DNA from: Rhodanobacter thiooxydans
GTDB taxonomy: Bacteria > Pseudomonadota > Gammaproteobacteria > Xanthomonadales > Rhodanobacteraceae
Assembly (NCBI RefSeq): GCF_030291135.1
Contig: NZ_CP127409.1
Span: forward strand, 3,286,001 to 3,350,000
Direction of reading: 5' to 3'
Length of the DNA stretch: 64,000 nt
Shown piece by piece: positions 1-12,100 of the stretch. The notes beneath the pieces were generated by a model. The model was given only the letters and a program-made list of their open reading frames with translations, was not told the DNA's origin and did no database searches. Position 1 is the stretch's first letter. Each line of letters starts with the position of its first letter. The position numbers and the translations under genes are program-made.

Positions 1-117
1 TGAGTGCGGCATGGACGGCTGCCTTTTGATCTCACTCTGCACTCATGGATGAGTGCACGAACTTCACTTCCATGGATGGCCGCCGTTTGATCTCCGCGAT
101 CAGGGATGATCGCAAAA
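1..117. repeat. Tandem pair of double-hairpin intergenic repeat units
   Basis: Two successive copies of a composite repeat lie just downstream of atpC. Each copy has a GC-rich palindrome with the core CATGGATG or CATGGACG, then a conserved linker of the form GCCTTTTGATCT, then a second palindrome. The second palindromes are GCACTCATGGATGAGTGC (39-56) and GCGATCAGGGATGATCGC (96-113). A third copy sits at 2089-2146 between atpD and atpG. The stem sequences differ between copies but stay self-complementary, while the loop region (T/G/C)GGATG is kept. They could act as transcript-end stabilisers or REP-like elements. No T-run follows on the minus strand, so an intrinsic terminator is not supported. 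Confidence 0.6.
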
Positions 118-119
118 GC

Positions 120-545
120 CTAGTGCTTGAGACTCTTGCGCAGCCGCTCCAGCGCCTGCAGCTGGGTGATCGCCTCGGCCAGCTTGGCCTGCGCCTCGGC
201 GATTTCCATCGCGTCGGTGCGGTTGGCCAGCGCGTCCTCGGCTTCCTTCTTGGCGCGCTGCGCGGAGGCCTCGTCCAGATCGGCGGCGCGGGCGGCGGTG
301 TCGGCCAGCACGGTGACCACCTGCGGCTGCACTTCCAGCATGCCACCGGAAATCCAGAACTGCTGGCGCTCGCCACCGGCCAGCAGCACGTCGACGTGGC
401 CCGGCTTGAGGCGGGTGATCAGCGGCGCGTGGCGCGGCGTGATGCCGAGTTCGCCGATCTCGCCGGTGGCGATGACCATCGTCGCGTCGCCGGAGAAGAT
501 CTCGGCTTCGGCACTGACGATGTCGACGCGAATGGTGTGGGTCAT
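120..545 (-). CDS. atpC: F1Fo ATP synthase subunit epsilon
   Basis: The 141-residue product is the epsilon subunit of the F1 central stalk, which couples rotation and inhibits ATP hydrolysis. The N-terminal beta-sandwich ([19 protein letters not shown], then [19 protein letters not shown]) is typical of the family. An Ala/Lys-rich helical C-terminal hairpin (residues about 90-141, [13 protein letters not shown]) follows. It is the last gene of the minus-strand atp operon, 56 bp after atpD. Length is normal (about 140). The ATG at 545 was chosen because it begins exactly at the conserved N-terminus. Confidence 0.97.
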   Translation of the reverse strand: MTHTIRVDIVSAEAEIFSGDATMVIATGEIGELGITPRHAPLITRLKPGHVDVLLAGGERQQFWISGGMLEVQPQVVTVLADTAARAADLDEASAQRAKKEAEDALANRTDAMEIAEAQAKLAEAITQLQALERLRKSLKH

Positions 546-601
546 GGCTCAGATTCCAGATACTTGAAGGCGGCGGGCGGACGCGCGGTCCGCCCGGTGG
601 A

Positions 602-2146
<1,545 letters not shown>

Positions 2147-2157
2147 TCAATAAACCC

Positions 2158-3075
2158 TTACACCGCTGCGGCACCACCGACAATCTCGGAAATTTCCTGG
2201 GTGATCGCGGCCTGGCGGGCCTTGTTGTAGACCAGGGTCAGTTCGCCGATCACCTTGTTCGCGTTGTCCGACGCGCTCTTCATCGCCACCATGCGCGCGG
2301 CGTGCTCGCTGGCCAGGTTCTCCAGCGCCGCCTGGTACACCACCGACTCGATGTAGCGGGTCAGCACGTGCTCCAGCACGGTCTGCGCGTCCGGCTCGTA
2401 GATGTAATCCCAGTCGTGGCTCGCTTCCAGCTTGACCCCGGCGTAGGCCGACTCGCCCGCGGCCTGGTGCGCTTCCATTTCCGTGGCCACCAGCGGCAGC
2501 GGCAGCAGCGCGTCGATGGTCGGCTTCTGCGTCATGGTGTTGACGAAGTCGTTGTAGGCGAGGAACACGCGGTCCAGGCCGTTGGCCTGGTAGGCGTCCA
2601 TCATCACCTTGATCACGCCGACCAGCTGTTCGAGCTTCGGCTTCTCGCCGAGGTGGCTGACGCTGCCGACCAGGTTGACACCCTTGATGCGGCGGAAGAA
2701 CGATACGGCCTTCTGGCCAATCGCCACCACGTCGACCTGCACGCCCTGTTTCTGCCACTCGGCGATCGCCGGCAACAGGCGGCGGAACAGGTTGGAGTTG
2801 AGGCCGCCGCACAGGCCGCGATCGGTCGACACCACGATGTAGCCGACCCGCGCCACGGCCTCGCGCTGGACCAGGAACGGATGGCTGAAGTCAGTGCTGG
2901 CCTGCGCCACGTGCGCGATCACCTTGCGCATCGAACGCGCGTACGGGCGCGAGGCCTTCATCAGGTCCTGCGCCTTGCGGATCTTCGAGGCCGAGACCAT
3001 CTCGAGCGCGCGCGTCACCTTGCGCATGTTCTGCGTGCTCTTGATCTTGGTTTTGATTTCGCGTCCGCTGGCCAT
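2158..3075 (-). CDS. atpG: F1Fo ATP synthase subunit gamma
   Basis: The rotor shaft of F1, 305 residues, slightly longer than the usual 286-290. The N-terminal helix is [20 protein letters not shown], the central signature is [17 protein letters not shown], and the C-terminal helix ends [21 protein letters not shown]. The extra residues appear to lie in the middle to C-terminal part (around the [18 protein letters not shown] segment). It lies between atpA and atpD with repeat-containing spacers on both sides. Confidence 0.97.
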   Translation of the reverse strand: MASGREIKTKIKSTQNMRKVTRALEMVSASKIRKAQDLMKASRPYARSMRKVIAHVAQASTDFSHPFLVQREAVARVGYIVVSTDRGLCGGLNSNLFRRLLPAIAEWQKQGVQVDVVAIGQKAVSFFRRIKGVNLVGSVSHLGEKPKLEQLVGVIKVMMDAYQANGLDRVFLAYNDFVNTMTQKPTIDALLPLPLVATEMEAHQAAGESAYAGVKLEASHDWDYIYEPDAQTVLEHVLTRYIESVVYQAALENLASEHAARMVAMKSASDNANKVIGELTLVYNKARQAAITQEISEIVGGAAAV

Positions 3076-3102
3076 GCTCTACTCGCTCGCTTTGCTCACT
3101 CG

Positions 3103-3203
3103 TGGGAATCGGGAATGGGAGATCGGGAATGGTTCAAGGCGTGGCGCGAGGCGCCGTTGCTGTTCCGATTCCCGACTCCCGATTCTCTATTCCCGGCTCC
3201 TGA
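3103..3203. repeat. GGGAATCGGGAATGG-type inverted repeat
   Basis: The atpA-atpG spacer contains direct iterations of GGGAATCGGGAATGGGA at the left (3104-3131). Complementary iterations such as CCGATTCCCGACTCCCGATT follow at the right (3165-3183), so the transcript could fold into a long hairpin. Spacers with this motif are common in Xanthomonadales genomes (recalled, not searched). No gene is present here. Confidence 0.55.
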
Positions 3204-4754
<1,551 letters not shown>

Positions 4755-4781
4755 GGTTGCCTATCCCGAAATTGAATTCTC

Positions 4782-4835
4782 TTTTGAAGAGTCCAGCATG
4801 GAGCCGGGTTTTGCTCTTCGCGAAACGGACTTCGC
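4782..4835. repeat. Nested hairpin repeat shared with the rRNA spacer
   Basis: This 54-bp spacer element between atpH and atpA matches 63545-63599 almost base for base: GAAGAGTCC, a GGATGG-type inner palindrome, GGGTTTTGCTCTTCGCGAAA, then GGACTTCGC. GAAGAG and CTCTTC form an outer stem around the inner palindrome. The inner stem is degraded in this copy. Confidence 0.6.
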
Positions 4836-4841
4836 TTGAAA

Positions 4842-5375
4842 CTAATGGCTCAGCGTGCTGGCCAGCTTCGCCAGTCGACCGCGGGCGGAGCCGTCGATCA
4901 CTTCGCTGCCGGTATCGATCACCACACCAGCCAGCAGCGAGGCATCGACTCGGGTTTCCAGTTCGATCTCGCGCTTGAAACGGCGCTTCAGCGAGGCTTT
5001 GAGCTGCTCGGACTGCGCCGCGTCCAGCGCCATCGCGCTGGTCACCTTGACCAGCAGCTGCGACTCGGACTCACGCTTGAACGCCTCGAACAGTTCCGCC
5101 GTTTCCGGCAGCAGCGCCAGCCGGCGCTGCTCGGCCATCTCGGCAAGGAAGTGCCCGAACGGGCTGTCAGCGGCCACGCCGGCGGGCAGATGCAGCGCCA
5201 CCAGCTGCGCCGGCAGCACCCGCGGATCGTTGCCGAAGCCGGCCACGCGCGGGTCCTTCGCCACCGCGGCGGCGAACGCCAGCGCCTGCGACCATGCGGC
5301 CAGCGAACCGGCCGCATGCGCCACTTCAAACGCGGCACGGGCGTACGGGCGAGCGAGGGTGATTGCCTGGGCCAT
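4842..5375 (-). CDS. atpH: F1Fo ATP synthase subunit delta
   Basis: Delta subunit of F1, 177 residues, which clamps the b-subunit stator to the top of the alpha/beta hexamer. Recognisable features are the N-terminal TLARPYARAAFEVA motif and the C-terminal segment ESQLLVKVTSAMALDAAQ followed by VDASLLAGVVIDTGSEVIDG, which is diagnostic for the family. It follows atpF with only 3 bp between the genes. Confidence 0.97.
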   Translation of the reverse strand: MAQAITLARPYARAAFEVAHAAGSLAAWSQALAFAAAVAKDPRVAGFGNDPRVLPAQLVALHLPAGVAADSPFGHFLAEMAEQRRLALLPETAELFEAFKRESESQLLVKVTSAMALDAAQSEQLKASLKRRFKREIELETRVDASLLAGVVIDTGSEVIDGSARGRLAKLASTLSH

Positions 5376-5378
5376 GGA

Positions 5379-5849
5379 TCAAAGACCTGCCGCGAGCTGG
5401 TCGAGCAGGGCCTTGTGCGTGGAGGCATCAACCTCGCGCTGCACGATCTTGCTGGCGCCCTGCACGGCCAGCGCGCCAACCTGCTCGCGCAGCTGGTCGC
5501 GCGCGCGCTGTGCCATCGAGGCGATGTCGTCCTGCGCCGCCGCCTTCAGCCGGTTGATCTCGCTGACTGCTTCGCCACGGGCCTTGTCGATGATCTGGTT
5601 GGCCTGCTGCTGGGCCTTGTCGATGATCTCCGAGGCCTGCTGGCGTGCCTGCTTGATCTCGCCGGCCACCTTCACGTCCGCGCTCTTCAGCTCGGCGTGG
5701 GCGCGCTCGGCGGCATTCAGGCCCTCGGCGATCTTGATCTGGCGATCTTCGATGGCCTTGTTGATGTGCGGCCAGATGAAGTGGACGCTGAACCAGATCA
5801 GGATGGCGAACGAAATCATTTCGCCAATCAAGGTCGCGTTGAAATTCAT
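5379..5849 (-). CDS. atpF: F1Fo ATP synthase subunit b
   Basis: Peripheral stalk subunit b, 156 residues. A single N-terminal membrane helix (residues about 5-27, [20 protein letters not shown]) is followed by a long charged, Ala/Gln-rich coiled coil (for example [20 protein letters not shown]). Length is typical for a gammaproteobacterial b subunit. It lies between atpE and atpH. Confidence 0.97.
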   Translation of the reverse strand: MNFNATLIGEMISFAILIWFSVHFIWPHINKAIEDRQIKIAEGLNAAERAHAELKSADVKVAGEIKQARQQASEIIDKAQQQANQIIDKARGEAVSEINRLKAAAQDDIASMAQRARDQLREQVGALAVQGASKIVQREVDASTHKALLDQLAAGL

Positions 5850-5947
5850 CGCTGCGTTACCTGTAGTTGCTGTGTATTACGGGCAAACACGCCGAAGCGT
5901 CATTGCGGGAATGCGGCGCCGCCGAAGCGGCGCCGTGAGCCGATCGA

Positions 5948-6265
<318 letters not shown>

Positions 6266-6316
6266 TCAAACTGAAATGGACAAAGCGGTTGAAGCGAAAA
6301 GTTCGAGGTACGCGGA

Positions 6317-7138
<822 letters not shown>

Positions 7139-7504
7139 TCAACCCTTGAATCTGAACGCCAGCAGATAAACCGCGTAAGCCGCCGCCAACCCCGTGATGG
7201 CGGCCAGCGGTGGCAACTTGAATTGGAACAGGATCACGACCAGCCCCCCGACGATCACGATCCATTTCAGGAACATGCCCGTCAGCAGGCGGCTCAACGC
7301 CAGGCCCGCCCCGCCGAGGCCGCTGAAGAATCGCGTCGACATCAACGCGGTACCCAGCGCCACCATCGCCGCGCCTGCCGCCGCCGACACCGCTTCACGG
7401 TGCCCCAGCGTCAGAAACACGAGGCCAGCCAGCAACGCCACCGCAAGCTGCAGCAGGACGATGCGCAAGGCGAGACGTCGACCAGAGGCAAGACTGTTGA
7501 GCAC
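7139..7504 (-). CDS. atpI: ATP synthase protein I (assembly factor)
   Basis: First gene of the operon, 121 residues with about four hydrophobic segments (for example IVLLQLAVALLAGLVFLTLG and WIVIVGGLVVILFQF). AtpI-family proteins assist c-ring assembly. Sequence similarity in this family is weak, so the call rests on topology, length and position directly before atpB. The GTG at 7504 is preferred because it is preceded by GGAGA at good spacing. The open frame runs further upstream, to 7702, but that part is not hydrophobic and looks non-coding. Confidence 0.8.
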   Translation of the reverse strand: MLNSLASGRRLALRIVLLQLAVALLAGLVFLTLGHREAVSAAAGAAMVALGTALMSTRFFSGLGGAGLALSRLLTGMFLKWIVIVGGLVVILFQFKLPPLAAITGLAAAYAVYLLAFRFKG

Positions 7505-7703
7505 GTAGCGTCTCCGCGCGGCCTGCACCAGGCGGCACCGATACAGCTGCGGGCCACGATCCAATCCGCAAAAGTATATCAGTGCGGCAATTGCAGGAAC
7601 AAGCCGTGCGGCCTGCGGCATCGTGCCCACAAGGCCAAATCCACTGTCTGATCGCCTGCCAGCCCATTGCCGCTGCACATGTTCTTGCGACGGCACACAC
7701 AAA

Positions 7704-7730
7704 CAGGGCCGAACACAAGGTTCGGCCCTG
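7704..7730 (-). terminator. Hairpin downstream of the phasin gene
   Basis: A perfect 10-bp inverted repeat, CAGGGCCGAA and TTCGGCCCTG, is separated by a 7-nt loop, 34 bp past the phasin stop codon. Only a short TTT follows on the minus strand, so termination may be partial and the atp operon promoter probably lies between this hairpin and 7505. Confidence 0.7.
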
Positions 7731-7764
7731 CTTCATTGCATATCGCACGACGGTACCGCGGAAA

Positions 7765-8154
7765 TTACTTGGCGGCAGCCTTCTTGGCAGCGGCGACCGG
7801 CGCGGCAACCGCGTCATTGGCGGCCTGGCGCTGTTCCTGCACGAGCGCATTCAGCGACTCGGCAGTCTTCTGGGTGACCGCCAGGACTTCCTGCGAAACC
7901 GCCACTGCGCGCTCGGCATTCTCGCGGCTCAGGCTGACGCCCTTTTCCCACAGGCTGCGCAGGCCATTGATGTCACGCGTCTCCAGTGCCTCGGCGACGA
8001 ACTCGGCGGAGACCTTGCTCTGCTCCTCGAGCGCCTTGAGCTGCAGCTCGGCCACCGTCTCCAGACCCTTCAGGGCCAGCGACTGGGCCTTGAAGGCACT
8101 GTCGGTGAACTGCTTGGTGAAGGCAAAAAGCTGGTTGTTGAGTTGCTGCGTCAT
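7765..8154 (-). CDS. Phasin family protein
   Basis: The 129-residue product is a helical, Ala/Gln/Glu-rich protein of the phasin type, which coats polyhydroxyalkanoate granules or acts as a small stress chaperone. The N-terminal FAFTKQFTDSAFKAQSLALKG and a central SKVSAEFVAEALETRDI stretch fit the family. The tail AAPVAAAKKAAAK is a low-complexity Ala/Lys end common to these proteins. The ATG at 8154 is preceded by GAGGA at good spacing. It has its own promoter-like sequence and a downstream hairpin, so it is probably monocistronic. No PHA synthase gene is in the window. Confidence 0.88.
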   Translation of the reverse strand: MTQQLNNQLFAFTKQFTDSAFKAQSLALKGLETVAELQLKALEEQSKVSAEFVAEALETRDINGLRSLWEKGVSLSRENAERAVAVSQEVLAVTQKTAESLNALVQEQRQAANDAVAAPVAAAKKAAAK

Positions 8155-8190
8155 GACGTTGTCCTCGTTGAGGATGGGGTAGTGGCAGGC

Positions 8191-8219
8191 ACTCTAACAG
8201 CACTTTTTGTGCATTGCAA
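8191..8219 (-). promoter_or_regulatory. Sigma-70-type promoter for the phasin gene
   Basis: On the minus strand TTGCAA (8219-8214) and TAGAGT (8196-8191) are separated by 17 bp, about 40 bp upstream of the phasin start codon. Both boxes deviate from consensus by two bases. The call is by inspection only. Confidence 0.5.
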
Positions 8220-8306
8220 TATATTTTTTGAGGTCTACTTGCGTTGTAAGAAAATATTCATTTAGAAACGCCAGTTTATGGCGCTTCGATGAAACATTGC
8301 GACGCG

Positions 8307-8669
8307 TCAAAGACTGTCGCGGCTACAACTCGCGCCCGACGTGCAGGTCTCGTGCACCACCACCTTGTCCAGCCCCACCAGGCGCGGCTGCAGGCGCTGC
8401 CAGATCCAGCGCGCCAGCGTCTCGCTGGTCGGGTTCTCCAGTCCTTCGATCTCATTGAGGTAGTGATGGTCGAGCTGGTCGAACAGCGGCGCGAAGGCCG
8501 CCTTCACGTCGGCGAAGTCCATCACCCAGCCCAACTGCGGGTCCGGCTCGCCGGCCACATGGATCTCGACCCGGAACGAATGCCCGTGCAGCCGTGCGCA
8601 TTTGTGCCCGGCCGGCACGTTCGGCAGCCGATGCGCCGCCTCGAGCTGGAATACCTTGAAGATGTGCAT
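8307..8669 (-). CDS. queD: 6-carboxy-5,6,7,8-tetrahydropterin synthase, chromosomal copy
   Basis: QueD converts 7,8-dihydroneopterin triphosphate to 6-carboxytetrahydropterin in queuosine and preQ0 biosynthesis. The 120-residue product has the zinc-binding histidines (EAAHRLPN and LHGHSFRVE), the catalytic Cys in [11 protein letters not shown], the DHHYLN motif and the catalytic Glu in VHETCTSG. The C-terminus (ASCSRDSL) diverges from the usual GCxYRG ending, which the island copy at 23498 keeps. The ATG at 8669 begins the conserved N-terminus. Upstream frame extension toward the tRNA fragment is not coding. It probably originally followed tRNA-Met directly, before the island inserted. Confidence 0.95.
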   Translation of the reverse strand: MHIFKVFQLEAAHRLPNVPAGHKCARLHGHSFRVEIHVAGEPDPQLGWVMDFADVKAAFAPLFDQLDHHYLNEIEGLENPTSETLARWIWQRLQPRLVGLDKVVVHETCTSGASCSRDSL

Positions 8670-8757
8670 GGCGTAGGCCTGCGTGATGCGATGGATGGAC
8701 CGGCGGAAGGGTACACGCCCGGTTCTTGGTGGTATCTGGACGTCTTCGGACAGGCAG

Positions 8758-8790
8758 ATGGTGGCTATGGGTGGACTCGAACCACCGACC
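8758..8790. repeat. Left attachment site (tRNA-Met 3' fragment)
   Basis: These 33 bp are identical to 44659-44691. They contain the 3' end of tRNA-Met, including CCA, acceptor strand and T-arm, without the rest of the gene. The identity stops abruptly on both sides. This is the expected scar of tyrosine-recombinase integration into a tRNA 3' end and marks the left edge of the island. Confidence 0.92.
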
Positions 8791-9100
8791 ATTATGAGAG
8801 ATAGAACGATGGGATACACAGAACGTCGTAATTTTACACGGACCTTCAAAAACATTCCTTGGCAAACCTGCCAAAGATGAGGCCAAGAGCCATTTCTTAC
8901 CCAACTTTGTAATTCGCATCAATCTAACGAAGAACTCGGCCAAGGAAGACGTGCCGACACCTAAGGGAGATCTAAGTGGTCTAGCGTCTGTCACAAAGAT
9001 TGCCGGGCTCCGACCAAAGGACTAACCTGCAGAAACCCCGTACAGACCTCCTACCGCCCTGAGCAACCCGGCCCATATCCAAGACCGCGGCGACACGCAA
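8791..9100. other. Island left end, no assigned gene
   Basis: This 310-bp stretch lies between the left attachment site and the giant recombinase gene. One plus-strand frame stays open from 8798 to the TAA at 9023, in the same frame as the recombinase, but has no ATG. It could be a decayed N-terminal extension or recombinase arm-site DNA. No promoter could be recognised. Confidence 0.4.
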
Positions 9101-12100
9101 TTGGTGTCCGACTGGAACACACGGCCAGCGGGCAAACTTCTCAATGCGCTGGACCATGGCCACGACGTCCCACAAGCTTGGCGGGCGACCGTGGCCAGGG
9201 CCCTGCTCGTCGTCTGGGAGGGGCTGTCGGAACATGACCGGACCACCCTCAAGCACATGTCGGCTCGGATCCGTGGGGGCTGGAACGATCTGGTCGCATG
9301 GTCCCAGCAGGCCCAACAAAACCAAATAGTCGCCCTTGGCGAAGCGGACGATACGCATCCGGTCGTCAATACGCTCATTGAGTGCGCGAGAACGGCACTT
9401 CCACCCCCAGGAGTTCGACTGCTCATCGCCCTGATGTGCGAGACAGCATTGTCGCCGTACCGACCCAGCACTCGGATCCGTAAACTTTCGTCAAAAATTC
9501 GCGGTGCGATGGAGATTCGTGGAAGGGAGCGCAGAAACGACCTGCCCATGCTGCTCGGCAGCTGCCGAACCCTGTCCCAGATGTACGCAGTCGTCGAGTC
9601 CTACATCAACGTTTCCGACGAAACCAGCAATGCGGTACTCGATGTCGGATTCAAGAAGTTGTGGGAGGCGTGGCTGGCATCCACGTTGCGCGGATGGTTG
9701 CACGATAGTCGGGCCCGCCTGAGCGTCATTCAACCGCATGTCCTTCTACCTTCTCTCGAAGCCACGGACATTCCCGTGGATTCCAACAACGATGCCGAAC
9801 CCGACGATGTCCTCGAGCTCCCCGCTGGCCTAAGTGATCCATACGAACCGGGGGAGCCACCGCGGCGCCTGGCTACTGAATGGGCGCGCGCGCGCGTTCA
9901 TTGCCTGACCCGGCAAAGCCATCCGGACATACTCTCTCCACCGAGCCATTTCGCTCCGACCGAAGTCGTCGCAAGGCTTGCTCACCAAGCCACCAAACAA
10001 GCGACACAACTGCAAGCCACCGGACAACATCGAGAGTCCGAGCCATTTGTCGCATTCCTTCTTTTGTTGGCCGCGGGACTGCGAGAGCCTGACCTTATGT
10101 CAGTGACGTGGGGATGCGGAGCTGAGGGAAAGCCCTACATGGAATGGGATCATCCGTTCCTGCACCGTCCGGTCGTTCGGCCACCGAGCGCCGTGAATCC
10201 GGACGAGTCACTTGCCGCATGGATAGTACCCACGGCTAGCCATGTTCTATGGCCCCTACCGCAGGTGCTACGAGGCCTGTTGGCGGGCTTGACTGAAGGA
10301 GCGGCCCCAATGCGAGGCGCCCCGGTACTCCCTTGGCTGACAGGGACTGAAGAACCAATCTACCGATTGAACGGAGTCATCCGCAGCCTCCAGCCAAAAC
10401 TTCACCTAGGCGCGGCTACCTGCCGCTCGGTGATGGCGTCAGAACTTGCCTTGGCGCTGGGCCCTGATGTGGCACAGCTCGCCATGAATGACACTTTTGC
10501 GATGTCGTCAGCCTCCGTGTACTACACCGCACCGCAACAGGCTCAACTGGTATCCCATGTAGCCCGAATTCAGTCGCAATGGTTTCCCCATGACGCGAAC
10601 TCCACGCCGCTCGTCGTGGCACCGGAGGGCCATGTTGGCTCGAGACTCGTCCTTACCGACACGGCTGCGAAACGCTGGCCCGTGCTCCTGCGCCACAGCA
10701 TGCGGTCATATTCACACCGCAACGACGCGACACGCATTGATGCGTGGCGTTGTCACCGAGACTTCCTCGGCGCTGCTTTGGCGGCCGCCACGGGCCACCG
10801 ACCTGTTGATGCCATCGGCGACATACGGTTGCATGATGTCATTCCCGAATACGGACTCGTCGTCCTCAGGGACAAGATGGTCGATCCACTCAGAGCCGTG
10901 CGCGTAGCCGCGACCGGAATGCACTGGGTGACAGAGCTGCGCGGGTTTCTGGATCGGCTCGTTGCACTCGCAGCCGACAACGATGACTCCGAGGAGGCCC
11001 AACTGGCACGCGCGATCCTCCGTTCCGAAGCCCCGCTCTTCGAAACGCCCAACGCCAAAGCTTCAGGGCGCTTCACCGCAGCGCGTCTACGCGAAACCAT
11101 GCCCGAACCACTTCGGAATTATCCCAACCACTACCGACATCGACTGAACCAACAACTTCAATATGCGAATGTCGATCCCGAACTTCGCTTCGCACAGCTC
11201 GGATGGGTGGTCTCGGCGGCCCACGCGACAGCCGATCTTTCGCCGATGTCGGCCCGGGATATTGCCATTCGGGTCGGGCCGGCTATCGACACGATGCTCC
11301 TGCGCGATGGCTGGTTCGGTTCCAGTCACAGGATCTCCCCATGGCACTGGAATGACGTACCGCTGCCGCCTCTTCGCAACTGGCAGTCGGTCGCGCTGGA
11401 ACACAACGAGGCCCACCGACTAGAGGTGAAAAGAGTTCGTACAGCCCTTCATGAAAGGGGGAGGGAGACCCTGAACGCCGTGCGGCCCCGATTACGGGAC
11501 GCAATTCAAGAGTTCCTGCCCGGAGTTCTGCTCGACGACGACGGAAAGCGCCTCGCACGGTCGCCCAAGACAGCAAGTTCCAAACCGATACTGATCGATG
11601 AAAGCCTCTGCGCTCTCATTGAGGGAAGGGTCCACGAACGCGGCAACGATCATTCTCCCAATGCACTTGAACGGATGATTACGCGTATCGAGCTGTCAAA
11701 ACTCATCAAGAAGTCACACCACGACGGCCTGACGGAGGGTTTCATTCCGCGCCGCCCTTTCCTGAGCTTTACCTCCGAGCCCTCGCCGTTCTTGTCGGGA
11801 CTCGGCACCGCCGTGCGACATTCCGAGCTCATTCGCGAGCACATCCTGCAACGCTGTCGCCTTGATCAACCCCATGATCGCGGCCCACTGGCGTACCTGG
11901 CGACCATCCTCTTCTCTCCATATCGGCACGCACACTTGGCCGAAGGCGCATTGAAGTCCGCATCCGATGCAATACGTAGCCAGGCCCCGGGGGACTGGCT
12001 ACGCGTTGATGCGACCGTGCAACGCAAACTCACGCCAATGGTATTCAGCGGCATTCCTGCGCTCTTGCTGTGGCGCAGGGGTAAGGAGGCCCCAACAGCG

